From positions 1,116,001-1,180,000 of the forward strand of contig JAGYXB010001010.1 of NCBI GenBank assembly GCA_022495005.1: 64,000 nucleotides of DNA, written 5' to 3'. The DNA is from Rhyacophila brunnea (Eukaryota > Arthropoda > Insecta > Trichoptera > Rhyacophilidae). The position numbers and the translations under genes were made by a program. This document shows, one piece after another, positions 33,617 through 47,050 of the stretch. Under the pieces are notes generated by a model. The model saw only the letters and a program-made list of their open reading frames with translations, did no database searches and had not been told where the DNA came from. Numbering within the stretch: position 1 is the first letter of the stretch; every line of letters starts with the position of its first letter.

Positions 33617-34256
33617 CAGTAAAACCTCGTTAGTAAGAACACTGATAATTCGAAATTCGCCGTAATTCGAAATTTTCGCGAAAAAAAAGTCCCTTGAACA
33701 TTATTTTCATATAAAACCATACCTTTAATTCGAATTCCATAATTCGAAATGATTTCAGAGTCCTGGCATATAAAAATATTCAATAAATCGTAATAAAGTA
33801 CACTATTTCATGAGCCAGTCATTGAAGATTGTGACAAACTTTAGAGGCACAACTGCACTCCACTCAAAGGAAAAACAATAATTCACATGTTTCAGGGCTG
33901 TAGGTATTTAATTGTCGATTGTTTTATTGTCACATAGTTTTACTGAGAACCAATGCCAAACAATTGTGTTGAGAAATTGGAAAAATAAAAAATATTTAGT
34001 ATTTTTCTATAATTCTAGCTAAGTAGGTACTTGGTTACTTCAATTTATGGATTAATGACACATGGTATTTGCAGATTTTAATTTTAAAGAATTGTATCGG
34101 AAATTTTGTAGGCACATCTATGATCCAAAACAAAATTAATGAAAATCCAAAAAAAATTTTTTTTTTTAATTTTTCTACCATACATTTCGTAATTCGTAAT
34201 TCGAATTTTTTTTCCATTTTCGGTCCCATGGAATTCGTATTAACGAGGTTATACTG
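33617..34256. mobile_element. pogo-like MITE, family B copy 2
   Basis: CAGTAAAACCTCGTTAGTAA ... TTAACGAGGTTATACTG, TA on both sides. 640 bp; contains about 200 bp more central sequence than the 32445 copy. Confidence 0.8.
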
Positions 34257-34854
34257 TATTAAACGTGATGAAATTTATTCCCCGTGAGAAGAAAGCTCTC
34301 TGTTAAATGAATTAAATACTAAATAGCCGTAATGTAGATTTACTTGTACAATAAACTAGTTAAAAACTCGTTTTTATAATAAATCAACAATTTCTCTTTT
34401 TTATTTCAAGTTAATACCACATTTGAGGGACAAAACAAAACAATGGTACATAATATATGTAATATTATTTTAGGTGGTTTCATTTATATTTTTATTTCAA
34501 TTTGTATATTAACAAAATTGGAGAGAACTTAAAAAAAACACATACATACCTTTCTTTATTAGCAGTCATTAATAATACATTTTGATTCTGTTTTGTATTT
34601 TCCATTTTATAATTTACTTAAGTTGATTTGATTTTTAATGGATAAAAAAAATTGATGATTATTAACTTTAGTGAAAGTTCAAAATGTATCTCAATGTATA
34701 TAATAATATAATAATGTAAAATCAGTCTTAGGAAAAACTTGAATTGCTTTGTGTTATTAAAGTATATTTTACACTGAAACTCACTTCTCAATGATGAAGA
34801 TGGTATCAAAAAAAGCTGTGTAGACTGGATTTGTTGATTGAATATAATTATTAG

Positions 34855-35727
34855 GTCTGTTCAACAAAAGTTTCGACCTTTAATCTACCGACCGTTCAGA
34901 TCCACGGCCGCGACACGACCGTCCACCAGTTTTTTGCATTTCTATCCAAAGCTCTCTCCAATCTGTCACACTCGGCCTCTCCGCTTCCCTCTTGACGTTC
35001 ATTATCCACCTGACTCCTCCGGGGACCGAGGGCTGAATGGGGTTCCCTCATAAGATCTTTGACCGGGAAAAATACAATCACTCACATGGAGATCTGAAAT
35101 CCTAAACTGCGCGGAAATGCACAAACTTCTCCCAACGGTCCCGCCATTGTGGAAAGCATTTCTGGGTCACCTCACTCACATTTGGGCTGTGTTCCGCGTA
35201 ATTTTCAGCAGCATTTTCAGAAATCATGAGGAACTGTGTCGGGGGAATAGAGTACCTGATGAATTACAGGAGTGTTGTGTTGAGCCAAGAAAGTCTGAAT
35301 TGGATGTAATGGACGAGCTGAGGCGTTGTCCGCAAGGCTAATACCTTATTCGAAATGGAATTTACTGAACTAGTACCTACCTCACATGCGAATTCTCAAA
35401 CTGTGACATGATGGTCTTGCATGACGAAAATTGGCTACCGGAACTTGAGGCACTCTCCACCGATGTGCTGCACTTTGGCCAGTTTCTATCACTAGTTAAA
35501 TTGTGTGATACCTATGGCATCGTCGCCGAAAGCCTGCTGAATCTTCCGAATGGCTTCTACTCTGGTATCGCTAAGCTTAATGAGTGCTGAGTACACTCAC
35601 TCACTTAATTGTTAAGTGCCGGCAAATGACTTTCTTTCAGGGTGGAACAAAATTAACACATGCACAGGAGACGCCCGTGCTTCATTTGTTACAGCAGAAA
35701 AACAAAAACTTTTTAACAGACCTCGTA
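34855..35727 (-). mobile_element. Decayed Tc1/mariner-like element
   Basis: GGTCTGTTCAACAAAAGTTT at 34855 has a partial inverted match ending near 35727 (reverse complement AGGTCTGTTAAAAAGTTTTT). The minus strand near 35165-35095 reads QKCFPQWRDRWEKFVHF, resembling the C-terminus of mariner-type transposases. The rest is scrambled. The GC content exceeds the neighbourhood. Boundaries are approximate. Confidence 0.4.
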
Positions 35728-35729
35728 TT

Positions 35730-38278
35730 GAATAGTACCGGACGACGTGCAGGAATGAAATCAAACATGTCAACCATTTAATAGAGAAGTTGTGTCAGCC
35801 TCAATTAATTCCCAGGGGTACCCCGCATCATATTTAAAAATTGAACAAACTAGCAATCTTAATTCAATGCATCGGTGGCTGATTTCTTCAGGTGATTACT
35901 AAGTCTCGCAGTATACTGCTGTTCTTTTATCACAAACACATAAAGTTTAAATAGGATGTGACTTTACTTCTGTCTCACAGTGTTCTACAAGCTATCACTG
36001 ACTAACACCTTTCACCGTGCCATGTCAGAAAACAGTGGTGTTTTTAAATACCACTATCATTTAACATACATTTTAAAGAAACTGAATGTACTGTACAATG
36101 ATGGGCTCAGCCTACTGATTAGTAATTTTTGTTACATTGTGAAAAACTGCAAATTATGGCCGCTATGAAATGAAAATGTTTGAGAACCAGTTTAATAAAA
36201 GACATTGAAGTACTAACTGTCATCACGATAAAAGGATTATTCTTAAATATTTCTCTCCACACATAATGTACATTGATTTAATCACATTTGTAAAATAGGA
36301 ATTGATTAAAAAACAAACCGATACTTAATTAAAACTGAAAGATATTGCATTTTGAAGTGAAGTGTAAGATATTGCAATCAAACTTCAGTACACTAAAACG
36401 TTTTGTATAGTTGCAAACTGCATTGGAAGCACAAACATAAAAGTGGACTCTGTTAATAACTTGATTTATCTAAATAACAAGTAGTGGAGAGCTCATTATG
36501 TATTTGTATATCAATTATTTGTAATAGCTCCGATGTGAAAACTACATTAATTATATCAACAGGTATTATGGTCTACATTACATCAGCGAGGCTATTCTAA
36601 CATATCACTTAACTCCCAAAAAGTGATAAATATATCACTTTATGTATTCAGGCAGTTAATTATCACGGGAAATTAACTGTCAAATTTAATATGCTATCTT
36701 TTAATACTAGAAAAGGGGGAATGGAATAAGTCCATTGTACCATCCTCAAGTTCGGTGCCCTGGTTTGTGGAGTCTCCTTTGAAGAGAACTGAGCATACAC
36801 ACAATGGGTAAAAGATTTGATGTTCTCATGGGAAGAAGCGATTCGCAGCTCTGCGATGAAAGTTCTTTAACAGAATTAATTGGAGTGAGGGTCTGATCGC
36901 CGGATCTTCTTTCAGGAAGAGGCAATATGACAGCGAGTTTTAGTCAAAGCCTCGCTAGAATCCCAAAAAAAACATCTTGACCCTGTTAACTTTTAGAGCG
37001 AGATAGAGTACTTCAATTACGTATTGGGATGAGACTATTTTAAAAATTAATAATACGTACGTCACTACTGGCGTGGGCGCCGCACCCACGAGATCTCAAA
37101 GATTGTAGGTTATGTTTGATTATCGTTTGATGTTTATACACAAAATTTTGCTTTGGGTCGGTAAGCTGTAGATACGCATATACGAGCGCAAACAAGTTTA
37201 ACCGAGCTTCACAAGAGACATTTCACGTGATATGCGTGCCAACTTAAATTTTCACTGTGTTACCAATAATTATTATAGGTAAAGCATTGTTTATGAAAAT
37301 TGCTTTTGTGTTCATTTGGACCAATAAAAATAACAGAAACGTGTTGCCGTGATAACTGTTTAGAGTAGCTCTGCAGAGGTTTATATAAATTAAGTATACT
37401 TTAATTGTGATGATATATAAATATAATATACCAGTAGCGAAGGGTGGAGGTAAACTGTTAAGATGAGACATCAATAGTGTACATTAAAATTTGTTAGTCA
37501 TACATATTTGTTTTTATTGAACTAAAACTATAATTCACAGGTGGTGTTGGTTAGTTTTTAAAAATTAATTAAAGCCTGCCCAACCAAACCATAATAGTTT
37601 TAGTATACTTTGGGTGATACGATAAAATTGTGCACACTATATCATTTGTACTATTTATTTTCTGGTTAATTTTTTTAAATTCATTGAACCCTGCCCAAAC
37701 CATAAAAGGCAGGTGCCTTGCTTGGTGGCTACATGATTATTAGTCACCTCGTGAGTCTCCCGGCGAACCAACGGGTTGGTTATTTTTATTGTATCACCTA
37801 GTGATTTTGCAAGATGGCGGATGTTTCTTCAGTATGACAAACACTATATATTTTGAGGTTATGAATAATGACGCATGGGATGAATTGACATTATGCACCC
37901 AACAAGTTCGAATTTGAGACTTTCGTTAAATTCTCTGAGAAGTTGCTTTCTGGTTAGTTTTGAGAGTGACATATCGTTGTTGATTTGAGCGCTCCCAAAT
38001 GTCAAATGAATTTGTATCTAAGGACGCAGCGTGAAATGTGGCAGTAGTGTTTTTAGTAGACAAGCATAGCACCTAGCTCAGAACTAGCGAAGCACCTACC
38101 TATGTGGCCGAAGCCTAATAGATAAAAAATATTATTGTCTATAAAATGTCATAATTTTAGATATTTTTATAGATAGTATTTTTTGACTATTATCTATTAT
38201 GGCTTGGTTTCGCAGGGTTTAATTGAATTTTAAATATTCACCATCTGTAAATTGTAGCTTAGTTCAATGAAAACAAAT
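35730..38278. other. Intergenic DNA, nothing firmly identified
   Basis: 2.5 kb of AT-rich sequence with short frames only. No SINE tail, TIR pair or conserved motif was found. Confidence 0.35.
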
Positions 38279-38526
38279 GAGTACCTTGGTATCAAAGTGG
38301 GACAAACGCCACCTCCCACTAAATTCATGTTTTAATTGATTATGGTAGTGCAAGTGATGCTCTTTTCAAAAAATCCACCAAAAGTATCAAAAACGGTAGT
38401 TTCATAGAGATTTTTGAGTTTAAAGTTGGTATGTTATATGAAAAACGGACACTTTTCACACATGTTTGTGAGTCTCCTGTAAAATTTTGTAAATGGCTTA
38501 TGTCCCACTTTGATACTAAGCTACTC
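38279..38526. mobile_element. MITE, 248 bp, TSD AAAT
   Basis: GAGTACCTTGGTATCAAAGT continuing GGGACA is inverted at the right end (TGTCCCACTTTGATACTAAG then CTACTC) with few mismatches over 33 bp. AAAT lies at 38275-38278 and 38527-38530. Confidence 0.75.
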
Positions 38527-38580
38527 AAATACGTATGTCTGACAAAGTTTAGTGTGCACTACAATTTATGTCGAATCTTA

Positions 38581-38907
38581 AGCGTCAATTACATTAAGCT
38601 ACTTTACGAGCTGTTTGTTGGCGAATTTAATAGCGGGCGATTCAGCTACTGCGATTATGATGATGACACAAAACTTTCCATTCGCTGAGAAGCCACAAGC
38701 CAGCGACTATTTTGACAAAACGTAGTTCGTTTTTTTACCGGGAGGTTGCTACTTCGCAGTGTAAAGTTGACCGGCTTTCAACTTTTCTCGGTAGAATGTT
38801 TACAATCTGCTTGTTAGCTTGTTCGATGATTACACTGGGCGACTTTACAGGCAGATTGTAAATTCGCCAACAAACAGCTCGTAAAGTAGCTCAGTGTAAT
38901 TGACGCT
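38581..38907. mobile_element. PIF/Harbinger-type MITE, 327 bp, TSD TTA
   Basis: AGCGTCAATTACATTAAGCT starts a TIR of about 50 bp whose reverse complement ends at 38907. TTA flanks both sides, the usual Harbinger target. Confidence 0.8.
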
Positions 38908-39166
38908 TTAACAGCTTACTTACCCCCACCCTTTGCCACTGCCGCCAGGTGTGTGATATAATATGCACATGCCACATATTAATATCATGTTATGTCACGT
39001 AAAATGGCACAAAGCACTAAATGTCCGTACATTAAAAAAAATACTGTCAAAAATTTTAAAATGCCTAGTCCGAAAGAGGGTACATTTTTATATCTAAAAC
39101 TTTTGGCTTACAATAAGAAATAATGAGTCAAGTAAATCCCTAAAGAACGCAACGAAGAATATGTAA

Positions 39167-39336
39167 AGGTCGGTACTGACTTGAGCAAATTTGTGCACAC
39201 GGATATTAAGCACGCAAATTTGCCCATGTCTGTACAAGGTCAAATTTGTGTATGCGTACAAAAATTTTAATTTGCACGAATGTTTGTATGCCTAAACAAT
39301 TTGTGCGTGCAATTTTGCCCAAGTCGGTACTGACCT
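39167..39336. mobile_element. PIF/Harbinger-type MITE, 170 bp, TSD TAA
   Basis: AGGTCGGTACTGACTTGAGC is mirrored by GCCCAAGTCGGTACTGACCT at the right end. TAA flanks both sides. Words ending in AAATTTG recur inside. Confidence 0.8.
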
Positions 39337-40225
39337 TAAGAGTATAACTAGTTATAAGTGCGCGATCGGGATTCAAAGATTGCTAGTACTCTGTTTCGGA
39401 TTGCTTAAGATAGGTTCCGGGAGTATTTCTGCAGAGGTAATTCTCCGATACACCGTCCCTCGCTAAAATATAGATTTGTTTTCACAAATAATTTGACCTA
39501 TTTCGTGGAGTATTTGAATTTCTTTTGGCAAATCAGTGTCAATTATGCATGTAAATATGAAGGTTTTAAAAGGATTGGTTGCACTATCTCCCCTGTAATG
39601 CTATTAATTTGATTGAATGGCAATCAATTTATCATGTGTGCTCCTATAAAGATTTATATGTGCACAGCTTAGAAGCTTAGAGGAAACACTGGTTTTATTA
39701 CCACTGATAGGACGTGGATTTATTTTAAGATATGATAGTTTTATTGGAAGTAGCTTTAGTTTTATTATTATGTGTGAAAAGTGGACAATGGTTTAATTTT
39801 AAGGATGTCTTTATTTTCTCTACTAAATGTTCACTTACGACCAAAATTATCACAGTTAATACTTTGGACGCGGAAGACGCACACGGTGCGTAATGACCAG
39901 GCGGCCAATCAATGTAATTAACGTGCATTTTAAAGGGGGCAATTAAAATCTCATTATCTATTCAGCAGCGAAAGCGTTAAATGTAGGAATGCGGCATGGC
40001 GTTAAGTACCTTCAGATCGATATTTTCTTGGAAGTATATTTTGGCAACACTTTTTGTTAAAACAGAAACAAAAGCAATTCATATTATGCTTTTTGATGAT
40101 GTATCAGTTATTTCACATTTATTGGATAAATTAATTGTAAGTTTACACCACAGAGTTCATAATATTAATAAGTTTACAAACAAAATTAACAAAATATTAT
40201 GCAATTTTAGTTAGGTAAGAACTGA

Positions 40226-43200
40226 TCACACCCTGGAGTGAGTGTACTCCATTGGGAAACTGAAGGAATGTTGGCCCAGAGCAAACACGCTCGGCAGTAA
40301 TCCGGCATTCGGTACGATGTTCCATGATAATGTCAAAGTCACATTTTTGTGGCCCCTGAAAAAAGTCAGTAGTCTCAGTATATAATATATGGTAATTGCC
40401 ATTTCCACTGATCGAAAGCTGCCTATAATATCTTCAATTCATCAATGAGCAATACTAAAGGTTTTGGAGTCATCGGTATAATTATTATTATCTCTGGTAG
40501 AATACTACACACTACCATACAGTAATACGCCAAAGTTATGTCATGTTTATAGTTTCACAGTTGGTGACTTGAGTTGATATACAATAGTGACATAATTGAT
40601 TCTTTAACCTTATCACTGCCAGCCAATTTTTACTAGGTGGACACTTGTAGGCCAGCTATTTTCGGAATAAAATAAATCCTTTAAAAAATATAAAATAGGA
40701 ACGGAATGATACATATTTGTGAAAACTTAGCAACACAACATGTTTATCGTGAATATTTTCACACTAAAATGATAAATATTGTTTAGAAAATATACACAGA
40801 ATGTTTATTCAGAAGTTATGACGTTTACAAGAACCCGCGAATATATTCGTCCGTGGCCTGATGCAACATGCATGATTTGGCGAGTTAATTCGTGCGTGGC
40901 ACGGATCAGGTTAATGATAATTCGACGGTAGAAAGGAAAAAGGGCGTACCCCTCAGTTTTTTCAAAATAGGTTTTATTGCATAATAATATTGTAGACAAC
41001 TAAATGCACGTGTCCAAAGGATGTAAGCTGCAAATGCCGATGTATTATCTGAATTTAGCTAACAATTTTTAAAAAAGAAGGAAGTGTCATGGGAAAAACG
41101 ATTTATCCATCATTTTTGTTGATGTTTTGTTTAATTAACTTTAATTAATATCAGATCAGGAATATAAAAACCAAATTATTAATTATCATCCTTTTTAATA
41201 AGTTGATGTCTATTTTATATTTAACGCTTTTGTGCCTCCTGTAAAATTTGATTCAAGTGGATTACGCCCTTTTGCTTTCCAGTCGAATTATAGGCACACA
41301 ACGGCCACTAGACAAGTGAGTTGTACCTACCTATTCAGCATTTATTATAATATAATTAGAAAAATGACCTGGATAATGTGTAAAGTGAACTTACTTGAGA
41401 CCGTTGCCATCATCCCAGAAATAGTATTTTGTGTTCATGTTCTTGAAATCCAACAATGCATTTTCTCCCCTGAGAATAATTTTATCCCAAAGAACAACTT
41501 GATTGAGATCATTACTCGGTGTACTGTATTCAGCAGTGAGATACAAGAACAATTGTTTCACATTCCAATTGAATAGGTGAGTTAAGTCGGTTTTCAAGTC
41601 GAATGTCAAAAATCCTAAGTCATTTTTCTCTCTTGACGCACCGTAGTCTGGCACATTCTTTCTGGAAGATATAACATAGACAAATGGTGTAATTAAATAT
41701 GCATTGTTAATTATAATAGAGGATGATAAACCATAGCCAACTTTAGTGAACAATCACTGCTGAAATTTTAATTACATTTTAATTACCACATTTAAATAAT
41801 TATATTGAATGACCAACTGTTCCAAACCGCGCCAGTCGCGGTGTTAGCACTAAATGAGTTAATGTCATGATTATGATACTGGCCTTTGTAATCCAAACAA
41901 AATTGGTTAAATATAAAAATATGGGTTGTTGTCTGTTTAGTGGACTGTTCAGCGGCAAACAAATTTTAAAATTAGCCGATATACTGGATTATAGGTTAGG
42001 TTATCATTTTTGAATTTTACCAAAATCTGCTATGAAAATTGCCGCTGTTCCCGCCTGGCTTCAGCTTACAGCAAACAGGCTTGCAGCAAAATATGTTTTT
42101 AAAGAGAAAATAATCTTCAGGTTTCGACTGGGTGAAACAAAATTTAGTTGGGAAATAAATAGAAGTACAACAATTATTGTCAAAAAGGTAATAATTAAAA
42201 CTACAAACTCAAAAGAATTTCAGGCATGTTCCAAAACGTAAATAATTGATAGTTTCACATTCTAGCACGAGTACAAACGAAATATTGTTTGCGAAGAACA
42301 TTTTTACACTTTATAATATGGTTTGGTTTGCTTTATGGCAGTGGTCTCCAAACTCAATAAGATGTGAGCTATTTTCAGAAATTAAAATTTGTCTCGTGAG
42401 CTACTTATACATACTAGCAGAGCCAGCTGGCGGTCGCCAGTCTGTCTCGCTAGGTCTTGCAGACAGCTTGGCGTCCTAATGACATAATGTTGGATTTTAA
42501 TATAATTGTGAAGTATGCATAGACGGCGCCATAGTTTTCCCTTCGGGATGGATTTTCATTCACTTCAGACAGTTTGATATTTTGCTGATTTGCAGTTTTA
42601 CGATTTGCAAGTTGTCACTGCCAATATAAATTTTACGTTATCTATGGAATTAAACCAGTGACAGCGCTGTCAGACGATATATATGTACGTAGTGAAAATT
42701 GTACCGAGAGTGTGGTTTTCTCACCAGAAAAAAAATAAGTGCACCAATGCGTACACTACGATATTTGAATTAAAATAATCGTTCCATTTGTCAATAAGGG
42801 TTAGAGGGTCTTAAGCGACTAAAACGTCATTCTGATGTACTTGAACAGTAATATGGCGAATCGAATACGATATGTAATAAAATGTGGATTTTAAATGTCA
42901 CGTTTCTGTAAAATCATCGGATATTTCTCAAATCTGTTCAACTCAATCAATAGGTAATTCGGTGGCGGACAAATCAAGTAAAGATTTAAAAATATTAATA
43001 AAACGTCGCTTAAATGAGCAGAGCAGAGCTAAAATCTCTTAGGATAATAATAGATTCCTTTATAATTTTTTATCATCGTCCTTTATCGTACCATACATAA
43101 TATTATTATATTACTTATAAATAAATTAGGACATCGGACTTCCAATAAACCATAAAATGCATACTTTAATTGTTTATTTATAAACAAAATAATTGAAAAA

Positions 43201-46153
43201 TATCTTGAAATTAGTGTGAGTAAAAGTAAAAATAATTAGTGAAAAGAATGGCATTGACTTTCCTCCACAATTTTTTCAATTCTCGGTGAGTACCTTGTTA
43301 CTCCCAGCCGAATGCAATTATCAAGATGTACATCTGTGTGCCTTGAACAAGTGTCTTTGGAGAGCATGAGCCCTCACCTGGTTAATAATTTTAACAAGTT
43401 TCATTACCTCGTTGAATTTTAGGTATTTTGCACACAGTGCCTGCTGGTGAATAATGCAGTGATAAGATAAAAAGGGTGGAAACATTTCATCTTTCTTGCA
43501 TAAGGAAATGAAGCCATTGTTGACATCACAAAAAGCTCGAGCACCATTGATAGTAATTAATACCCACAAGAAATATTTCATTTCGGAGTCCAATAATAAA
43601 ATTTGAGGCAAATTTATAAATATGGTAAAATATCCTACGCGAGCTACCGGTAGCTTGCGAGCGACTGTTTGGCGATCACTGCCTTGTGGTAAGAAGATAT
43701 ACCTTCTTGCGCATTCACTCCTTGCGTTCGAACAATTAGAACTGACACGATTGGATCGTGTATGTCCACGCATTTGTTCAGCCCAAACTGAAGCAGTTAC
43801 ACTTGTTCAGTTTGGCCTATGCGTGTATGGGGCCTTTATAGTGACAGAAAATGACGTTGACTACTGGCGTACGTTTTAATCTTAATTAAGATAATCCTCT
43901 ATCCTAATAGCATTCGGTAACTTATAAAATTGAGTATGTCTAGTTAGAGATATGAATGTAGTAGGTACCAGTGGCGAATACTCCATACTAGGCGACAGTG
44001 GCGAAGGGTGACTTTTTGAAAGAGGTAGGCTGTGGGAGTAACCATGCTTGTCAGATATATTTGCGGGAAATAAGAAGATAACCCATATTACTACTGATGA
44101 ATAGGTACGCTAAAACGAAGAAATTTCAAAAGCTTAATTGGTTTGTTATAATTAGTTCATAAAAATAAGCTATTAGTTTGAATTACTTATGTATTTTCCT
44201 TAACATTTATAAACGTAACATACGCTCGAAATATATTACCTATATCTATGAAAATATCCGTTGTTGTATATATATTATGTTCCATAACAATTTATAATTT
44301 AACCCGTAAAACTAGACATTTTAAAATACTTCTATATTTAAAACACAGACTTATGTAGGTACAATATCAGATATCTAAATTGTCTAATGAGTGAACTAAT
44401 AAATAAATAAAAATCACGAGATAAATTATTTTATATTTTTAACAACAATCAATACATATTTATTTATGTGATTGAATCCCATAGATATTATTTTTTAAAT
44501 TATCTTCTTATTAATTATTTTGAATAAATGTGCTCTCGCGACGTAAGCGCTAACGAAACAGCTTGTACATTTGTATGCGGGACGCCAGACATTTTGAAAT
44601 AATGAGAGAAAAACTTCATATTGAAATACCCGTCGATTCACGCGAAAATGATCCTATACAATATGTGAAGCGAAACGCGGTGTGTTCTATTTTTTAAACT
44701 TTCGAGAGATGCCATAGATGGTGCTTATTGAAATATGGGAAAATATCGTAAAATTATGACAATTTTACGATAGATGTCTTTGGGCATATTGAATATATTA
44801 TTATTTGTGATTATATAAATACGTCAACATGAAAATAGAAATTATTTTTCTTAAGAGGGTAGGCTTTAAATAATCGCCTAGTATGGAGCCTTCGCCACTG
44901 CTAGGCGATTATTTAAAGCCTACCTTCTAAGAAAAATATTTTTTAATTGCATATTGACTTATTTATATAATCATTTGATTAAATATTCTATAGAATAATT
45001 TATTTTTCCAACGACAGATGCCGTATGTGCAGGGCTCGAAATGGAACGGAACGCACCGGAGCGCCGTTCCGGCTCGTGAAATTTGTAAAATTATCGCTCC
45101 GTCTCGTGGAAAAAAATATGTTGACCGTCTGAGCTAGATAGTCCATAGAATAGAAAATCTGACACACTTATTTTTATAAAATACACATAAGATTTGATGA
45201 CTATGTAAATATCTTCAGAAAATTTGTCGAGCGCTCCGGTTCGTAAACTTTTCCATTTCGAGCGCTGCGTATGTGTAGGAATGTATTACACAGATATTTA
45301 CAATACAATCTGCAAAGGTTTTAAAAAATATACCACAGCGCGCCATCTGTCTTGACGTAAATAAAGGTCAGATTATGTTTCAGATAATTCTCAATTTTTT
45401 TCATACGGACTTTACATCACGTAGCCCCGCCCAGTCTACAGAATCGTATGAACTAAGGGTAGCTCCGATCGCAGAGCCTAAAACTAAATAATTAATAATT
45501 AGATCCTAATTAAAAAAAAAATTCTATGTTGTTTAATCGAATATTAATAAATATACTGTTTTTTTAAATAAAAAGAACTTTTATCTAATGATTATTGATG
45601 TGTATACCTAAATGTTTTGAAAAAATACGTACTTAATTTAAACTGATCGCTTAACTTAATGTCGTCAGTGAGTTTTTGAAGTTTCATTAAATCAGTGTGT
45701 ACCTATTCGTTAGTAGTACTATCGTATTATCTTCTTATTTCTTGTGAGTATACCTGACAAGTGTGGTCTTTTTATCAGATCTCCACAGCCTACCTCTTTC
45801 CGAGAGGCACCCTTCGCCACTGGCAGGTAAATTCTTTAAAGGCGACCGGAATAGAGTTGGACATAGCAGTCAAGGAAGGTGTCAACATCTTCTCCGGCTC
45901 CTAAAGTAAAATTAACTTTTCTTGTCAACGTGGGAAGGTGAAGAATCAACATCCAAACATTCTTGCGGACAAATTAATAATGTAATCTTAGATAAAACAA
46001 CAGCACTTACACAACTACCTTAGCTATATTCATAGTCGCTTCAGTTCTGTAATCGATAAAAACTGTTGTTATAAAACAAAAAAACGTTAGGCAAGCTAAA
46101 ACACTCAGTGTATATGCCAGGATGCCATTGCCCCGAGTTAAAAATGTATGCAT
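40226..46153 (-). CDS. Spase22-23: Signal peptidase complex subunit 3 (SPC22/23), complete
   Basis: Three exons on minus: 46153-46011, 41661-41395 and 40355-40226 (stop), with consistent phases and GTAAGT donors. The 179-aa product equals the usual length. Exon 1 gives [20 protein letters not shown] and [15 protein letters not shown], the single N-terminal membrane anchor. Exon 2 gives [39 protein letters not shown] and [17 protein letters not shown], the lumenal beta-rich core. Exon 3 gives [20 protein letters not shown], including an N-glycosylation sequon N-V-T. The protein is an ER type II membrane subunit of the complex that cleaves signal peptides; it is not itself the protease but is needed for activity. 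ATG at 46153 is chosen because it matches the conserved MHT start. The introns are 4.35 kb (full of hAT DNA) and 1.04 kb. Confidence 0.93.
40356..41394. other. Intron 2 of the SPC22/23 gene
   Basis: AT-rich; no repeat family recognised. The minus-strand acceptor TTTTTTCAG borders exon 3 at 40355. Confidence 0.55.
41662..43320. other. Intron 1 of the SPC22/23 gene, proximal part
   Basis: Contains the short shared repeat at 41949-41991 (partner of 24795). Open frames at 42032-42241 and 42246-42479 have no family resemblance. Confidence 0.45.
43321..43560 (-). pseudogene. hAT transposase fragment (GTF2IRD2/ZBED-like)
   Basis: The minus strand reads [20 protein letters not shown], then [19 protein letters not shown] and [29 protein letters not shown] and the following helical block are characteristic of hAT transposases related to GTF2IRD2/SCAND3. 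The first 70 codons of the open frame do not match, and the frame stops at 43321. It is a dead internal piece within SPC22/23 intron 1. Confidence 0.7.
43969..45822. mobile_element. Nested hAT-type non-autonomous elements with CAGTGGCGAA ends
   Basis: An element starts at 43996 with CAGTGGCGAAGGGTG and ends at 45822 with CACCCTTCGCCACTG; the ends are inverted over about 42 bp. A second end type, CAGTGGCGAATACTCCATAC, starts at 43969, and its inverted form ends at 44900. A 24-bp inverted repeat (44860-44883 with 44902-44925, GGTAGGCTTTAAATAATCGC) surrounds that point. No clean 8-bp duplication of the outer element was found. The cluster contains a complete smaller hAT MITE at 45030. No transposase. 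Confidence 0.65.
45030..45267 (+). mobile_element. hAT-type MITE, complete copy with 8-bp TSD
   Basis: CAGGGCTCGAAATGGAACGG ... TTCCATTTCGAGCGCTG, 238 bp, flanked by the exact 8-bp duplication CGTATGTG (45022-45029 and 45268-45275). This copy fixes the boundaries of the family also seen at 2851, 21933 and 50719. Confidence 0.9.
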
Positions 46154-46387
46154 TTTTAAGCGATAAGCGGTTTGAATTATATCCACGCCGGCAAACTGTT
46201 TCCACTTTTGGAGTTTGGACACGTCAGGAAAGCTGCTTGTCAAAACTCAATTTGTACCAAAGACAATAATATCATGAAAAGTAGCAGAAACAATAATAGA
46301 GATAAATAATGTCTTAAATAATACCTCTATGGAAAAAAATTTTTTTTTCTACCTTTTGCCAAATTCATTTAAAAATAGATAGGTACA

Positions 46388-47050
46388 GTCAACCTGGGTA
46401 ACTTTGAATATTTGGGTAACATTGAATAAAGTCGAAATATTTCATTCAACATTTTTTATTTCCCCAATAACTGGTGTGGTATATACTAAATTTTTGATCC
46501 AAATATTTTGAACGCACTATGTACCATAAACGAAAGAATAACATAGCTGTCAAACAGAAGAGATTTCCCGCTTATTGAAAAAAATACTGAATTGTTTGAT
46601 GTTTGATCGAGTCATTTATGTGTGTGTTTTCAATTACATACATTTATTTAGTAGCAGAACTTGTGTTTACGGTAAGCTATTACTCTCATTGCTTTCTATC
46701 ATCCTTTATTACTATAAGAGTTAAAGAATTTGTAATTTTATATGTTTTTATGGTATATGTGCCCCAGATGCAGTCATGAGCTTTTTTTTTTTTACGAAAA
46801 CAGTTTATTCCATGTAGACGATTATAATAAATACCCTTTTCTGTGGGCGCATAGACTTTTCGATCCAATAATTATTGTTAATTTATTATTTGAAATTTTC
46901 ATACATTTTGATGCATCATTATCACAAACTAAGATTATATTAGGTTGGGGTAGGTTTGGTTTGGTTTGGTCTAAAAAGAAAGTTATAAAATCTCATGACG
47001 GGATCTGCGGCACATTTATTTATTTTATTAAAAGTCATTGAAAAATTACC
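46388..47050. other. Upstream of SPC22/23; GGGTAACATTGAATA repeat
   Basis: CAGTCAACCTGGGTAACTTT at 46388 is followed by GGGTAACATTGAATA. The same word occurs as a palindrome at 47296-47326, which may mark the two sides of one element, but the outer ends do not pair cleanly. No gene seen. Confidence 0.4.

Noticed and set aside
43621..43830. GC-richer segment with AGCTACCGGTAGCT and a CCAAACTGAA/TTCAGTTTGG stem as a regulatory element
   Set aside because: Short stems only; it borders a hAT fragment and is more simply transposon-derived.
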